A DNA stretch of 64,000 bases from NCBI GenBank assembly GCA_043228905.1, contig JBHGNT010000017.1:13144001-13208000 (forward strand), in the 5' to 3' direction. The notes below the pieces were generated by a model. That model saw nothing but the letters and a program-made list of their open reading frames with translations. It was not told the origin of the DNA and made no database searches. Position 1 is the first letter of the stretch; each line of letters begins with the position of its first letter. A program made the translations under genes and the position numbers. The DNA is from Azolla caroliniana (taxonomy: Eukaryota > Polypodiophyta). This document shows, piece by piece, positions 10,456 through 21,031 of this stretch.

Positions 10456-12000
10456 ATGACTAGCCGTAGACGGGCCAAAGAACCGACTCGACAAGATCAA
10501 CCACTGACGAGGTTTATCACTCACCAAACAGAAGAGCGCGCGAAGCGAAAACCTCGCCTCAGCGACCACGACTACTCCTTTCAGGAGTACACGGAAGACT
10601 CCATGCTCACAGAACAGCGCGACGTCGACCACAAAGCCCTGTCACCACACGACCAAGGTAGTGCGATTAAACGCCACAATAGTCCACATCGCGACAGCTG
10701 GAGTCTTCCCCTATTGATCGTCACCACATTGTCCGGAATGGCTTTCTCATACCCCCGCTTCAATGGAGAAACGGACGCTACTAGCCACACCCAGCTATTC
10801 CTCAATGTTTGGAATGTTAATCATCTAGCGCAGCGGTTTCCAGACGCGGAAGCTCCCGCTTTGAAGATCGCCGAGTTCGGGTTAACTTTGGATGGTCAAG
10901 CTGTGTGCTGACATTCCCAGATGAATTTGGCAATAATCACAACCTTCGACCAGCTACAATCGGCGTTCTTGCGTTTTTTTCATCGGAGGGTGCCACAGTG
11001 TGAAATAATCGGGTAGTTCTATACCATCAAGCAACTTCCCACAGAATCTGTAGTGGATTTCAGTCTACGTTTCTAGAGTCTATGGCGTAACCTTATACAG
11101 GCCCCGACAGAGGAAGAGGCCAAGGAAACGTTCTTGGCAGCTTTAAGACGTCCTCTCTGGACGACGCTGAACACGCACAGTGTGAAAGGGGAGACAACCG
11201 ACATGGTCATCGAGTGAGCATTACAACTCGAATTAGAGGAAGAAGATGAGGGACTATCCATGGCATTGCTATGGCAGGCGTTGCCTCAAGACGAGGAACA
11301 TCAATTTTGCCAGGCCATTCAGTGTACTGTCTGTTTAAACTCTAGACATTCCGTAGTCGAATGTAACATGCGACGACATTGTCCAATTTGCCATTCACGA
11401 GCACACATGGTGGACCAATGCGAGTATAATATGCTCAACAGGCCCACACCCGTAGTATGACGTATGGAGCCACAACAACAATCTCAAAGGAATGATTCAG
11501 GACGGCAAGAAGAACGTCCCCGGTATACAGATCGGAATCAGCGAATGGAGCGCCAATATCGTAAAAATTGTAACACTGATCCGTACTATGATGAAGAAGA
11601 TCAGGAAGAGGAAGAATATCGGAGTACCAACCGTTACAATCGAGGGGGGGGCGTTGTTACGACAATCAACGACCTACAAACAATTGCCGAGGATTCAACG
11701 GGGGGTGTCCAAACAGACACAATCGACAATATAAGGACCACCGCCGTTATGACAAAAGTTCAGAGGATGACCGTCGTCAAGAGCCACGACAAGAATACTG
11801 TCAACAACCCCGGAATAATAGGCGACTCCAGCATAACCGGGACAAACAAGCAGTACCGACGGAAACTAATACACCTCTGGAAATGGAAAGAGGCGAGTCC
11901 ATCATACTCTGTTTCGTGTGTCAACAACCCGGTCATTATGCGACGTAGTGCCCACGTCGAAAAGGAAAGGAGGCAGCCACGAATACCATCACGGTAGAAG
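10456..12000 (+). pseudogene. gypsy element E gag and zinc knuckles
   Basis: Plant Ty3/gypsy gag. After a basic, charged N-terminus (10456-10700) comes the core FSYPRFNGETDATSHTQLFLNVW, broken by a TGA near 10909 and a TAG near 11014. Two CCHC zinc knuckles follow at about 11305-11430 (CTVCLNSRHSVVEC and CPICHSRAHMVDQC). A third is at about 11905-11960 (CFVCQQPGHYAT, then a stop in place of the residue before the last Cys). The region between is rich in Asp/Arg/Tyr/Gln. Three knuckles and this gag resemble Tat/Athila-type elements. Confidence 0.75.
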
Positions 12001-12116
12001 TCCAACAAGTCACAACACGGCAACAGGTGAAGAATGCAGACTAGGCAGAACAAGATAAGATACGCAAGGCAGCCCAGGCCTGGGTAGAAAAAGCAAATGC
12101 CGCAAACACGGAGCGT

Positions 12117-12618
12117 ATGAAGCACGAGTCCGCAAACGACAGTTTGCCAATGAAAGAAAATACATCCTCATTGGATCCCATATGGCAAGCCTTGGGGGAC
12201 TGTGAGATAACAATGACCATGGAAAAGCTTCTTCGACTGGTGCCACGATTCTGGCAGGTTGTGGAAAATCACATAAGGGGCACCGCTAGATTAAATGTCT
12301 CAGCAAATTTTGCGGAGTCTAGTACGTGCCCAACAGTCGTAGATCATCACAATCCAGCCATTAAGTTGGTATTGCAAGAACAGGAAATCTCGGGATGTAT
12401 CATTGATGGGGGATCCAGTGTTAATGTCATTAGTACGAATACATACGCACGATTAGGAATTACAGGTTGGGAAGCATGCCCTTTCTGGCTCCCCAAGGTG
12501 GACACCCACTCTGTCAGATCCCTAGGGTTATTCGGGAAACTAGGCATTGTTGTTGGTGGCCATCGCGTCGACATCTCTGCGGTAGTGCTCGCCCTAGACG
12601 CTCCGGGAGCATACCCAA
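12117..12618 (+). pseudogene. gypsy element E aspartic protease, interrupted by B1
   Basis: Retropepsin-like domain with active site CIIDGGSSVNVIS (DGGS, as in Tat/Athila-type elements) and the downstream LGLFGKLGIVVGGHRVDISAVVL strand. The frame ends at AYP, exactly where copia B1 is inserted (TSD CCCAA at 12614-12618). Across the insertion it continues as ILLDRPWL, the usual end of plant gypsy proteases. B1 therefore landed in an older coding sequence. Confidence 0.8.
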
Positions 12619-12983
12619 TGTAAATAATCAAGAGATGGATTTGTGTGAAGCGGAAGAGATGTGAGTTGTGTGTGTGTGTAAGAGAGAGAGAGACACACAC
12701 ACACAGAGTATACGCAAGGTTAAGTGTAGAAAGACTCAACATTATACAAGGTGGGAGGAGGGTGCTTTATGTAGTCACCCTCTCTCTTCATTAACTACAA
12801 GCCTCATGGAGCATGGGGAATGTGAAAGCTCATAAGTTATGTGTCATAGAATATGATTCTATGACTCATACTAAATGCTAGAATACAAAGTGGTGACATA
12901 ATGGTGACTCTTGACCGTTGGAGTGTCTCTTCACTCTCAAGGTGAGTTCACACACTAGACCAAGTTGAGCTTGATTCTCAACA
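12619..12983 (-). repeat. B1 3' LTR (left)
   Basis: 365 bases, TGTAAATAATC...TCTCAACA. It differs from the right LTR (17415-17788) by several substitutions and an 11-base deletion near 12728. It contains short (GT)n and (GA)n tracts. The polypurine tract lies just outside on the element side (CGCCCCCTCAAG, 12984-12995; minus strand CTTGAGGGGGCG). Confidence 0.92.
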
Positions 12984-13228
12984 CGCCCCCTCAAGCTCAA
13001 GTCGGGTCGGTTTCAGACTGTATCTGAAATCCGCTTCAACTCGCGTTCTGGAGTCCGCGTCAACTCGTGTCGACTCGCATGTATGCGGAGTTGCGGAATC
13101 TGTGCTCCAGCTTGCGTTGTGCGTAGTTGCGAAGTCTGTGCTTCGGCTTGCGTCTTTCTTCGCGGCTTTGTTGCGTGGTTGCGGAATCCACGCGTTATTG
13201 CGTAGTGCGAGGTTGCGGAATCTACGCG
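12984..13228. other. B1 untranslated region 3' of the pol stop
   Basis: Between the LTR and the pol stop there are direct repeats of GTTGCGGAATC-type sequence (GCGTAGTTGCGAAGTCTGTGCTTCGG, GGTTGCGGAATCCACGCGTTATTGCGTAGTG). The same block recurs before the RNase H tail of B2 (19038-19285). It is the 3' untranslated region of family B and holds no gene. Confidence 0.7.
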
Positions 13229-14645
13229 TTATTGCGTAGTGTCTTCAGTACTCCCCCTCAAGCTTGGCATGTCAGGGATCCTCAATCCGAGATCGGCCAT
13301 GAATTGCCAAAGCTTGTCGGCTCCTAAGGCTTTAGTGAAGATGTCGGCCGTTTGAAGATTGGTGCTAATGTGTTGTAGGTCAACATTACTAGCCAGAACG
13401 CGCTCTCGAATGAAGTCATAGTGCACTTCGATGTGCTTTGTCCGCGCGTGGAACACCGGGTTCCGAGCCAGATAGATACTGCTCATGTTGTCGTAGTAAA
13501 GGGAAGTCAGATCCTTGATGGGTACGCCCAAATCCTTCAAAATCCTCTTGAGCCATACGACTTCACACGCAGCTACGGCTGCGCCCCTGTATTCCGCCTT
13601 CGTACTCGAAAGAGCAACGGTGGGCTGCTTCTTGCCACTCCAAGATATTACTCCGCTGCCGAGGGAGAAAACAAATCCGGAGGTTGATCTTCTATCGGCT
13701 TTGTAGCCGGCCCAATCGGCGTCTGTGTACCCCTTGAGTCGTATTGGCATTGCGGTCTTGTAGAGGATGCCGCAATCCATTGTGCCGCTCACGTATTGTA
13801 GAACTCGCTTAGCGCAATCCAAGTGAGTATCACGCGGTGTTTGCATGAATTGGCTAAGGAGACCGACCGGATAACTCAGATCAAGTTGTGTGATCGTGAG
13901 GTAGATGAGACTCCCGATGAGTTGCCGATACTGAGTCGGCTCACACGCTTTGGTGCCGGAGTTCACATCTAGTTTGAGATTACGATCGAGCGGGGTTGCC
14001 ACAGATTTGCACTCAGCCATCCCGAACTTGTATAATAAGTTGAGGATGTAGTGCCGTTGAGAGATCATGATTCCGGCCGGAGTCCGAATTACCTCGATGC
14101 CAAGGAAGTAGTGGAGCTCCTTCATGTCCGTCATCTCGAACTTGTCGGAAATGAGGGATTTGACTAGGTCATCCACATATAAAATGATGCTCACCTCCAA
14201 TGACTAGGTCATCCACATATAAAATGATGACGATCGGACTTGCGGAATCGCTTCGTATGTAGAGGGAGTTGTCCGATTTTGACATACAGAAGCCGATTTG
14301 ATGAAGATATTGCGTTATCATCGAATGCCAAGCACGCGGTGCTTGCTTGAGGCCGTAGAGAGGCTTCTTGAGTCGGCAAACAGCTTTCGGATGGGTGCTC
14401 GAGTTGAAGCCAGGTGGTTGTATCATGTACACCTCCTCGTCTAATTCTCCTTGTAGAAAGGCGTTCTTGACGTCCATTTGATGGAGGTGCCACCCTTTCG
14501 CCGCGGCAAGCGCAGTTACGGTCCACACTGTTGTCATCTTTGCCACCGGGGCAAAGGTCTCTTCGTAGTCGACGCCATGCGTCTGAGCGTATCCTTTCGC
14601 TACGAGTCGAGATTTGTAGCGGTTTATGGATCCATCTGCATCCAA
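13229..14645 (-). pseudogene. copia B1 reverse transcriptase and RNase H
   Basis: RT begins in 14645-14169 (KSRLVAKGYAQTHGVDYEETFAPVAKM, MDVKNAFLQGELDEEVYMIQPPG, LYGLKQAPRAWH, ILYVDDLVIGGEHH), then shifts frame. 14200-13229 continues with KFEMTDMKELHYFLGIEVIRT, LDRNLKLDVNSG and YTDADWAGYKADRRSTSGF. RNase H follows with SSTKAEYRGAAVAACEVVWLKRIL and NPVFHARTKHIEVHYHF-type tail. The frame break coincides with a short local duplication at 14165-14226. The active-site YVDD is intact. Confidence 0.88.
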
Positions 14646-14703
14646 TTGCCTTTTTGTGTGGTGAGGGTGGAACGAGATCCCACGTCTCGTTCTTCCGTAG
14701 TGC

Positions 14704-16013
14704 CTACATCTCTTCGTTCATTGCTTCGATCCATCGCGGGTCCTTTGCGGCTTCCAAAAAGGTTTCCGGGTCCCGTACTGTCGCTACCTTCATCATAAAG
14801 GCGTAATGGCACGCTATATAATCGTTGTAGCCGAATCGGCTTACGGGGTTCTTTTCACGGGTGGATCCGCGGAGTTTTTCATTTGCAGAGATGAGGGCTT
14901 TCTTAGCTCCGATTGGTACCTCGAAACCGCCGAACTCACTGTCGAGTGAGTGACTCGATTCATCGTCGTCGAAGCGATCGTCTTCATATTCCGCCATTTT
15001 CGCCTTGCCTTTGTCTATCTTCGGGCTAGGCTATGATGTGCTTTGATCGCTCAAAGGCTCTTGTGGTCCGCTCAGTCAGGTCGTGATCGGACTTTCTTCA
15101 AACATGCGCGTAAGGTGATCTTCGTCCTCTATCTCTTGTTCAATGGATTCCGGGTCGAGCAGGGTTGGAGTCGAAGTCAAAGACGACGTCTCGACTTACC
15201 CGAGATTTTTGAGTTGAGGGGTTGTAGCACTTGTACCCCTTTTGCAATCAGTATCCTACGAGGATACATTTCTCCGACTTCGGGTCGAGCTTTTGACGCT
15301 TCTCGTCGGGGATGTGCACGTACACAATGGAGCCGAATATCCGAACATGTGATAGGTTCGGCTTCTTTCTGAAGAATCTTTCGTGCGGAGTGACCTCGTG
15401 CCGCCATCCGATCGAAGGCATTGTACATGTCGGCCCGTGGCTTTCTCGACTTCATTCTTGAAATTCTGGAAGTGTCTGAACACTTCGCTCTTCAGCTGCA
15501 TCGGGTAGATCCAAGTGTGCCTAGGAAAGTCGTCAATGAAGAGCACGTAATATCGGCATCCGCCGAATGTCGCCGTTTGAGCCGGACCCCATACATCGGA
15601 ATGAATTACGTCGAGTACGCTTTTGCTCACATTCCACTCCTTCGGAATGGGTGTCAGTGTTGCTTGCCGAATTGGCACGCTTCGCATACACCTTCAATCT
15701 CCTTCTCTTTGAATGTCGGGAGTCCAATGACGACTCCTGTCGATTTCATTGCTTTGAGTTAGTTGAGATTGATGTGGCCGATTCGCTTATGCCATAGCTC
15801 TATGTCGGATTCAGCTTTCGTGCTTTTCGCGAACATGGCGTATTTCATCTCGTGCGAATCGAGAATGAACATCCAGCCCTCTCTTCTTCCACGTGCGATG
15901 ATTCGGCCTTCTTTTTCGATGAAGCACCCTTCTTGGTCGAATCGTACTTGCATCCCTTGCTCAACCATTTGGCCGACTAAGACCAAATTTTTTGTGATGG
16001 TGGGAACATGCAA
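14704..16013 (-). pseudogene. copia B1 GAG-pre-integrase and integrase
   Basis: 16013-15759 holds the pre-integrase box (SDIELWHKRIGHINLN). 15687-15256 holds the integrase start (VLDVIHSDVWGPAQTATFGGCRYYVLFIDDFPRHTWIYPM, LRSDGGT) with frame breaks. Compared with B2 (39879-39728 and below) a block around the third catalytic residue is missing: at about 15390 the text passes from SDGG to the VTPHERFF region. 14997-14704 is the acidic linker before RT (MAEYEDDRFDDDESSHSLDSE) and ends at a stop where B2 has Gln. Non-functional. Confidence 0.85.
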
Positions 16014-16127
16014 GACATTTTTAATGTATGTTTGCTTACCTCTTTCACCGAACGAAACATTGCCAATGTGCCGAATCGGGTGCGTAGTGTCATCTCCGGT
16101 TTCGACATAAGCGGGTCGCTCCTGTTC

Positions 16128-17255
16128 TCAAAGTTTGAGAAACCATTCTTTATGGGATGTCATATGGTTTGAGGCTCCGAAGTCTACAAACCATACGTCC
16201 TCCGGATAGAGGGCACTAGTTGAGGTAGAGGCCGACATAGAGTTTGCTCTATGTTTCATCATGAACATTCCGCCACGGTCGGAGTTCCATGCATACATTC
16301 CGCCACGATCTTCGTAGTCGGAGTTGTTCCCGTACATTCCGCTATACTCTTCATAGTCGGAATTGTGTGCATAATTCGTGAGTTGTCGGCTTGTGGAAGC
16401 CGATTCACGCATCTTCTTTCGGCACTCTTCTTCACGGTGGCCGAGCTTTCCGCAGTTTCCGCATTTGGTTGCGTTTTGACGGCTCGGGCCGGATTGGAAG
16501 CTCCCCCTTCTTGTCAAGGTTCCTCGTTGGCCTCCATTTTGCGGCCGAAATTGGGAGTTGTTGTCGTAGGTCAGACCTCGTTTGCCTTGTCCTTGGCCGA
16601 ATCGGCCTCTCGTTCATGCGCATCCTCTTCCTCCATTAGAGTGCGTGTAGAGCATGTGGCCTTCTGACTCATTGCTCCTTGTACGCATGTGGTTTTCTTC
16701 GACCAATAGCATTGATTGGAGCTCGAAGAAGGAGGGAGATTTCTCCCGTGCTAGAACGGCGGTTCGCATCACGCCGAACCGTGGTGCGAGGCCGCCGAGG
16801 CATATTTGCACCATCTCATCATCATCTATACTTACGCTTATTGAGCCGAGCGAGTCGCAAAGCTCCTTGATCTTCAAGGTGTATGTAGTGATGGACATGT
16901 CCCTTTGTTGAATGTTGTTCAACTCTTGGCGGAGTTGAAGCTTCCTCGCGGTCGTGTTGGCGGTGAAAATCTTTCGTAGATTTTCCCACACTTCCTTCGG
17001 CGTCTTGGCTTCTCGTATGTAACGGAGCATGTGGTCGTGAACACATGTCGCTAAACAATACATCACGCGGCTTGCGGCTTGCTCCCATGTCACGTATCCG
17101 GGAGCCGGTTCGGCGGGTCGGTCTTTATGCGCTCCTTTGATGTAGCTCCAATAGCCTTGTCTGACAAGGTATTGGTGCATCTTGTACTCCCAAGATGCGA
17201 AGTTGTTTCGATCCAACTTCTCGGTAGGGAGAGCGCTCCCGATTTGAGTATTCAT
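16128..17255 (-). pseudogene. copia B1 gag and protease
   Basis: The ATG at 17253-17255 opens MNTQIGSALPTEKLDRNNFASWEYKM, a typical copia gag start, followed by the UBN2-like gag body (LQLRQELNNIQQRDMSITTYTLKIKELCDSLG). A TGA at 16614-16616 ends this frame after GGRGCA. The same frame resumes with RGRFGQGQGKRG and a zinc knuckle CGNCGKLGHREEEC, then protease (EDVWFVDFGASNHMTSH, Ser to Phe in DSGA). The same TGA is present at the same place in B2, so it predates both insertions. Confidence 0.88.
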
Positions 17256-17414
17256 TATATCGATTCTTCTTCTTCTTCTTCTCTCTTCGAATGCGAGCTA
17301 TGTAGCGAAGCTACGATAGCTATGAGCCGGTTCTTGGTCGTCGGTGTAGAGCACAACACACGATCACGATGAGGCGAATGGGCTAGATCGAGCTACCAAA
17401 TCGCTCTGATACCA
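17256..17414 (-). other. B1 leader and primer-binding site
   Basis: Leader of the minus-strand element, including a (CTT)n-like stretch and GAATGCGAGCTATGTAGCGAAGC. The primer site is GCTCTGATACCA at 17403-17414 (minus strand TGGTATCAGAGC), matching the 3' end of initiator tRNA(Met), immediately inside the 5' LTR. Confidence 0.9.
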
Positions 17415-17788
17415 TGTAAATAATCAAGAGATGGATTCTTGGGAAGCGGAAGAGATGTGAGTTGTGTGTGTGTGTAAGAGAGAGACACACACACACACAG
17501 AGTATACGCAAGGTTAAGTGTATTAGCAAAGGAGAAAGAGTCAACATTATACAAGGTGGGACGAGGGTGTTGTATGTAGTCACCCTCTCTCTTCATTAAC
17601 TACAAGCCTCATGGAGCATGGGGAATGTGAAAGCTAATAAGTTATGTGTCATAGAATATGATTCTATGACTCATACTAAATGCTAGAATACAAAGTGGTG
17701 ACATAATGGTGACTCTTGACCGTTGGAGTGTCTCTTCACTCTCAAGGTGAGTTCACACACTAGACCAAGTTGAGCTTGATTCTCAACA
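17415..17788 (-). repeat. B1 5' LTR (right)
   Basis: 374 bases with TG...CA ends, pairing with 12619-12983. The outer flank is CCCAA (17789-17793), identical to the left flank. The visible differences from the left LTR (roughly 2 percent substitutions by eye) make B1 clearly older than A1. Confidence 0.92.
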
Positions 17789-18634
17789 CCCAATATTGCT
17801 CGACAGACCTTGGCTATGCTCAGCCAACATCAAATAGAATTGGCAGCATAATTGTATCAGCTTTCGGCGAGGCCGAGCAAAGTTCGCGTGCCCACTCAGA
17901 AAACAGCAACCCCAACCAAGGGCATAATGCCATTATACGCGGAATATATAAATGTGTTGGATGGAGTAGATGATACAAAGCTTGAGGCGTACCTGGAGGA
18001 CCACCCGCGGATCGTTCCATTATTCAAAATTGACGTAATAGAAACCGGTGCGGAATATGCCCCACCTAATACGTTGCGGGAAGCTGAATACGAACCAAAC
18101 CCAGAGTCGCTAATGGAGTTAAGTAGAGCACGCGCAACGTTCGAGAGAGAAATGGAAATCTCGCGGCGAGTCACCGCTTCGGCATTAGAAGAAGTTCATA
18201 TCGGAACCACGGCGGAACCTCAACTACTCTCAATTGCAAAGGACTTGGTCCCAAGTGAGAAGACGACAATGATCAAGATGCTCAAGGAATATAAGGATGT
18301 TTTCGCATGGTCACATGAGGACATGCAAGGGTTGGATCCAAAATTCTATTAGCACAAGATCAACTTGTCCACCGATGCAAAACCGATGCAGCAACGTCGC
18401 TATAAGATGAACCCGAATTACGCAGTTCACGTAAAAGAAGAGATTGACAAACTTCTAAAAGCAGGGTTTATCCGGCCGGTGAAGCAAGCCACGTGGCTAA
18501 GCCCGATAGTCGTGGTACCAAAGAAAAATGGTAAAATTCGCATTTGCGTGGATTATCGTAAGCTTAACATCGTAACGATAACAGATGCGTTCCCCTTACC
18601 CTTCACCGATAACGTACTAGACGCGGTCACGGGC
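17789..18634 (+). pseudogene. gypsy element E protease end and reverse transcriptase start
   Basis: Continues E after the B1 insertion: ILLDRPWL, then a linker (PEPQLLSIAKDLVPSEKTTMIKMLKEYKDVFAWSHEDM, the usual lead-in to plant gypsy RT). A TAG at 18350-18352 follows, then RT (MNPNYAVHVKEEIDKLLKAGFIRPVKQATWLSPIVVVPKKNGKIRICVDYRKLN, FPLPFTDNVLDAVTG). It is cut at CGGGC (18630-18634) by copia B2. The next residues, HDMYSFLDGFSGYNQ, are found at 42278, beyond B2. Confidence 0.88.
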
Positions 18635-18683
18635 TATAAAGAATCAAGATATGGATTCTTGTGAAGCGGAAAAGATGTGAGTT

Positions 18684-18743
<60 letters not shown>

Positions 18744-19037
18744 CAAAGAGAATACGCAAGGTAAAAGTATATTCACAAAGGAGAAAGACTCAACGTTATA
18801 CAAGGTGGGAGGAGGGTGCTTTATGTAGTCACCCTCTCTCTTCATTAACTACAAGCCTCATGGAGCATGGGGAATGTGAAAGCTAATAAGTTATGTGTCA
18901 TAGAATATGATTCTATGACTCATACTAAATGCTAGAATACAAAGTGGTGACATAATGGTGACTCTTGACCGTTGGAGTGTCTCTTCACTCTCAAGGTGAG
19001 TATACACACTAGACCAAGTTGAGCTTGATTCTCAACA
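18635..19037 (-). repeat. B2 3' LTR (left)
   Basis: 403 bases ending TCTCAACA, followed by the polypurine complement CGCCCCCTCAAG. The outer terminus is TATAAAGAATC, whereas the partner LTR starts TGTAAAGAATC, so the terminal TG has mutated to TA. It has longer (GT)n and (GA)n tracts than the right LTR. Confidence 0.92.
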
Positions 19038-19527
19038 CGCCCCCTCAAGCTCAAGTCGGGTCGATTTCATACGGTATCCGAAATCCGCTTCAACTCACTT
19101 TCCGGAGTCCGCGTCGCTTTATGTAGAGTTGCGGAGTTGCGGAGTTGCGGAGTCCGTGCTCCAGCTTGCGTTGTGCGAAGTCTGTGCTTCGGCTTGCGTC
19201 TTTCTTCGCAGCTTTGCGCGGTAGATCGGCTCTTCGCTGCTTCGTTGCGTGGTTGCAGAATCCACGCGTTATTGCGTAATGTCTTTAGTACTCCCCCTCA
19301 ACCTTGGCAGGTCAGGGATCGTCAATCCGAGATTGGTCATGAATTGCCATAGGCCATAGCTTGTCGGCTCCTAAGGCTTTAGTGAAGATGTCGGCCGTTT
19401 GAAGATTGGTGCTAATGTGTTGTAGGTAGACATCGCCAGCTAGAACGCGCTCTCGGATGAAGTGATAGTGCAATTCGATGTGCTTTGTCCGCACGTGGAA
19501 CACCGAGTTCCGAGCCAAATAGATACT
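19038..19527 (-). pseudogene. copia B2 3' UTR and RNase H tail, cut by the DNA transposon
   Basis: Matches B1 13000-13487. The coding part on the minus strand reads IYLARNSVFHVRTKHIELHYHFIRERV and LQHISTNLQTADIFTKALGADKLW, the conserved end of copia RNase H. It ends at TACT (19524-19527), where the transposon is inserted. The upstream continuation (CDNMSS) is at 31573 onward. Confidence 0.88.
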
Positions 19528-19551
19528 GGGTGAAAGCATGCGAGTGGAAAC
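19524..19551 (+). repeat. Left TSD and terminal inverted repeat
   Basis: TACT duplication (19524-19527) followed by the repeat that starts GGGTGAAAGCATGCGAGTGG. It contains the palindrome GCATGC. Just inside lie copies of the TAGCTAATTAGCTA core (from 19552 to about 19590), so subterminal repeats share the core of the internal arrays. Confidence 0.95.
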
Positions 19552-19879
19552 AATTAGCTATGTCCTTGACATAGCTAATTAGCTATGCAAAAAGCTACCA
19601 TTGATATATAGTCATTTTAGTAAAAAGCCATCATTAATAAATTAAGTATGCAAAAAACTACCATTGAAAATACTAGAGTGTTTTAATTACATATGTAAAT
19701 GAGTGCCATAAATGTGCAACATAAATTGATGTGTGCACCATAAATGTGTACCATAAATTATATATCGAATTCCTAGGTCCATTATGCATGATCCTTTGCC
19801 ACATCACGTAGGCCATCTCTAGTTGAGTACTGTGGGTTAGTTGCTACCACTGTTGCTAAACCCTATCGAGTCCACCTGC
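19552..19879. other. Left subterminal region of the DNA transposon
   Basis: AT-rich, no gene. Holds one perfect TAGCTAATTAGCTA, several AAAAAGCTACCATTGA-type direct repeats (AAAAAGCTACCATTGATA, AAAAAACTACCATTGAAA) and two CATAAATGTGYACCATAAAT repeats. These could be transposase contact sites, but nothing here proves it. Confidence 0.6.
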
Positions 19880-20700
19880 CGCCACTCTACACTGAGGGGC
19901 CGCTTCTGTGCGTTCCAAGCATCATCAAAGAGCTGCTCAATCTAACGGGGTTCTCTTCTCTGTGACACTCTACACTCAGGGGCCACTACTGTGCATTCCA
20001 AGCATCATCAAAGAGCTGTTCAATCTGACGGGGTTCTCTTCTCTGTGCCACTCTACACTCAGGGGCCATTACTGTGCGTTCCAAGCATCATCAAAGAGTT
20101 GTTCAATCTGAGGGGGTTCTCTTCTCTGTGCCACTCTACACTCAGGGGCCATTACTGTGCGTTCCAAGCATCATCAAAGAGTTGTTCAATCTGAGGGGGT
20201 TCTCTTCTCTGTGCCACTCTACACTCAGGGGCCGATGTTGTGCGTTCCAAGCATCATCAAAGAGTTGTTCAATCTGACGGGGTTCTCTTCTCTTTGCCAC
20301 TCTACACTCAGGGGTTGCTACTGTGCGTTCCAAGCATAATCAAAGAGCTATTCAATCTGACGGGGTTCTCTTCTCTTTTCCACTCTCACTCAGGGGCCGC
20401 TACTGTGCGTTTCAAGCATCATTGGTAACTGTTCAATCTGACGGGGTTCTCTTCTCTTTTCCACTCTCACTTAGGGGCCGCTACTGTGTGTTTCAAGCAT
20501 CATTGGTAACTGTTCAATCTGACGGGGTTCTCTTCTCTTTTCCACTCTCACTCAGGGGCCGCTACTGTGCGTTTCAAGCATCATTGGTAACTGTTCAATC
20601 TGACGGGGTTCTCTTCTCTATGCCACTCTATTCTCAAGTGCCTTCTATGTGCGTTTCAAGCATCATCGGTAACTGTTCAATCTGACGGGGTTCTCTCCTC
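19880..20700 (+). repeat. 80-83-bp tandem repeat upstream of the transposase gene
   Basis: About ten head-to-tail units. The first six or so are 83 bases long (phase markers at 19908, 19991, 20074, 20157, 20240, 20323) and the rest are about 81. Each carries GCGTTCCAAGCATCATCAAAGAG, TTCAATCTGACGGGGTTCTCTTCTCT and CCACTCTACACTCAGGGGCC or near variants. Open frames run through it only because the unit lacks stops. It occupies the promoter or 5' UTR position of the transposase gene. Confidence 0.95.
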
Positions 20701-21031
20701 CATTGCCATCATTCTATACTCAGTTGCCACTACTGTCCAGTCCCGGATTGCTTCCACATTTCGATTTGACGGAGTTCACTCATCCAACGGCAACATTCTA
20801 CACTCAGTTGTTGCCATTGGTCGGTCTTGGATCGCCTCCTCAACTGTTGGATCCAACGGAGTGAAATCCTCTACTGTTCGGTCTTGGATTGCAATAACTT
20901 TTCTGTCTATTGATTATCTTGTGTATTGTTGTGTCTAATCTTGTGTATTGTGTGGAATATTTTTGTGTATTGTTGTTGCCCATAGCCATCTTTAATACTT
21001 GTTTTTTTTTCTGGAAATTTAGGGTTTTAAC
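20701..21031. other. Leader and promoter region of the transposase gene
   Basis: Further diverged copies of the preceding repeat (CACTCAGTTGCC, GGTCTTGGATCG) up to about 20900. Then TGTGTATTGTTGTG repeats and a run of T before AATTTAGGGTTTTAACATG at the start codon. There is no separate gene. Confidence 0.55.

Larger units (their letters stand above)
12619..17788 (-). mobile_element. Ty1/copia family B, copy B1, complete, TSD CCCAA
   Basis: A 5,170-bp copia element on the minus strand with two LTRs, an initiator tRNA(Met) primer site, a polypurine tract and gag, protease, integrase, RT and RNase H in order. Five-base duplications CCCAA flank it at 12614-12618 and 17789-17793. It sits in the protease of gypsy E. 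It is structurally complete but coding-dead. It provides the empty-site reference for both insertions that split its sister B2. Confidence 0.93.

Noticed and set aside
19908-20685. Series of overlapping open frames encoding 60-120-residue proteins (RSKHHQR...KELFNL)
   Set aside because: They are the same frame repeated by the 83-bp tandem array; no start context, no recognised domain, and the frames vanish outside the repeat.
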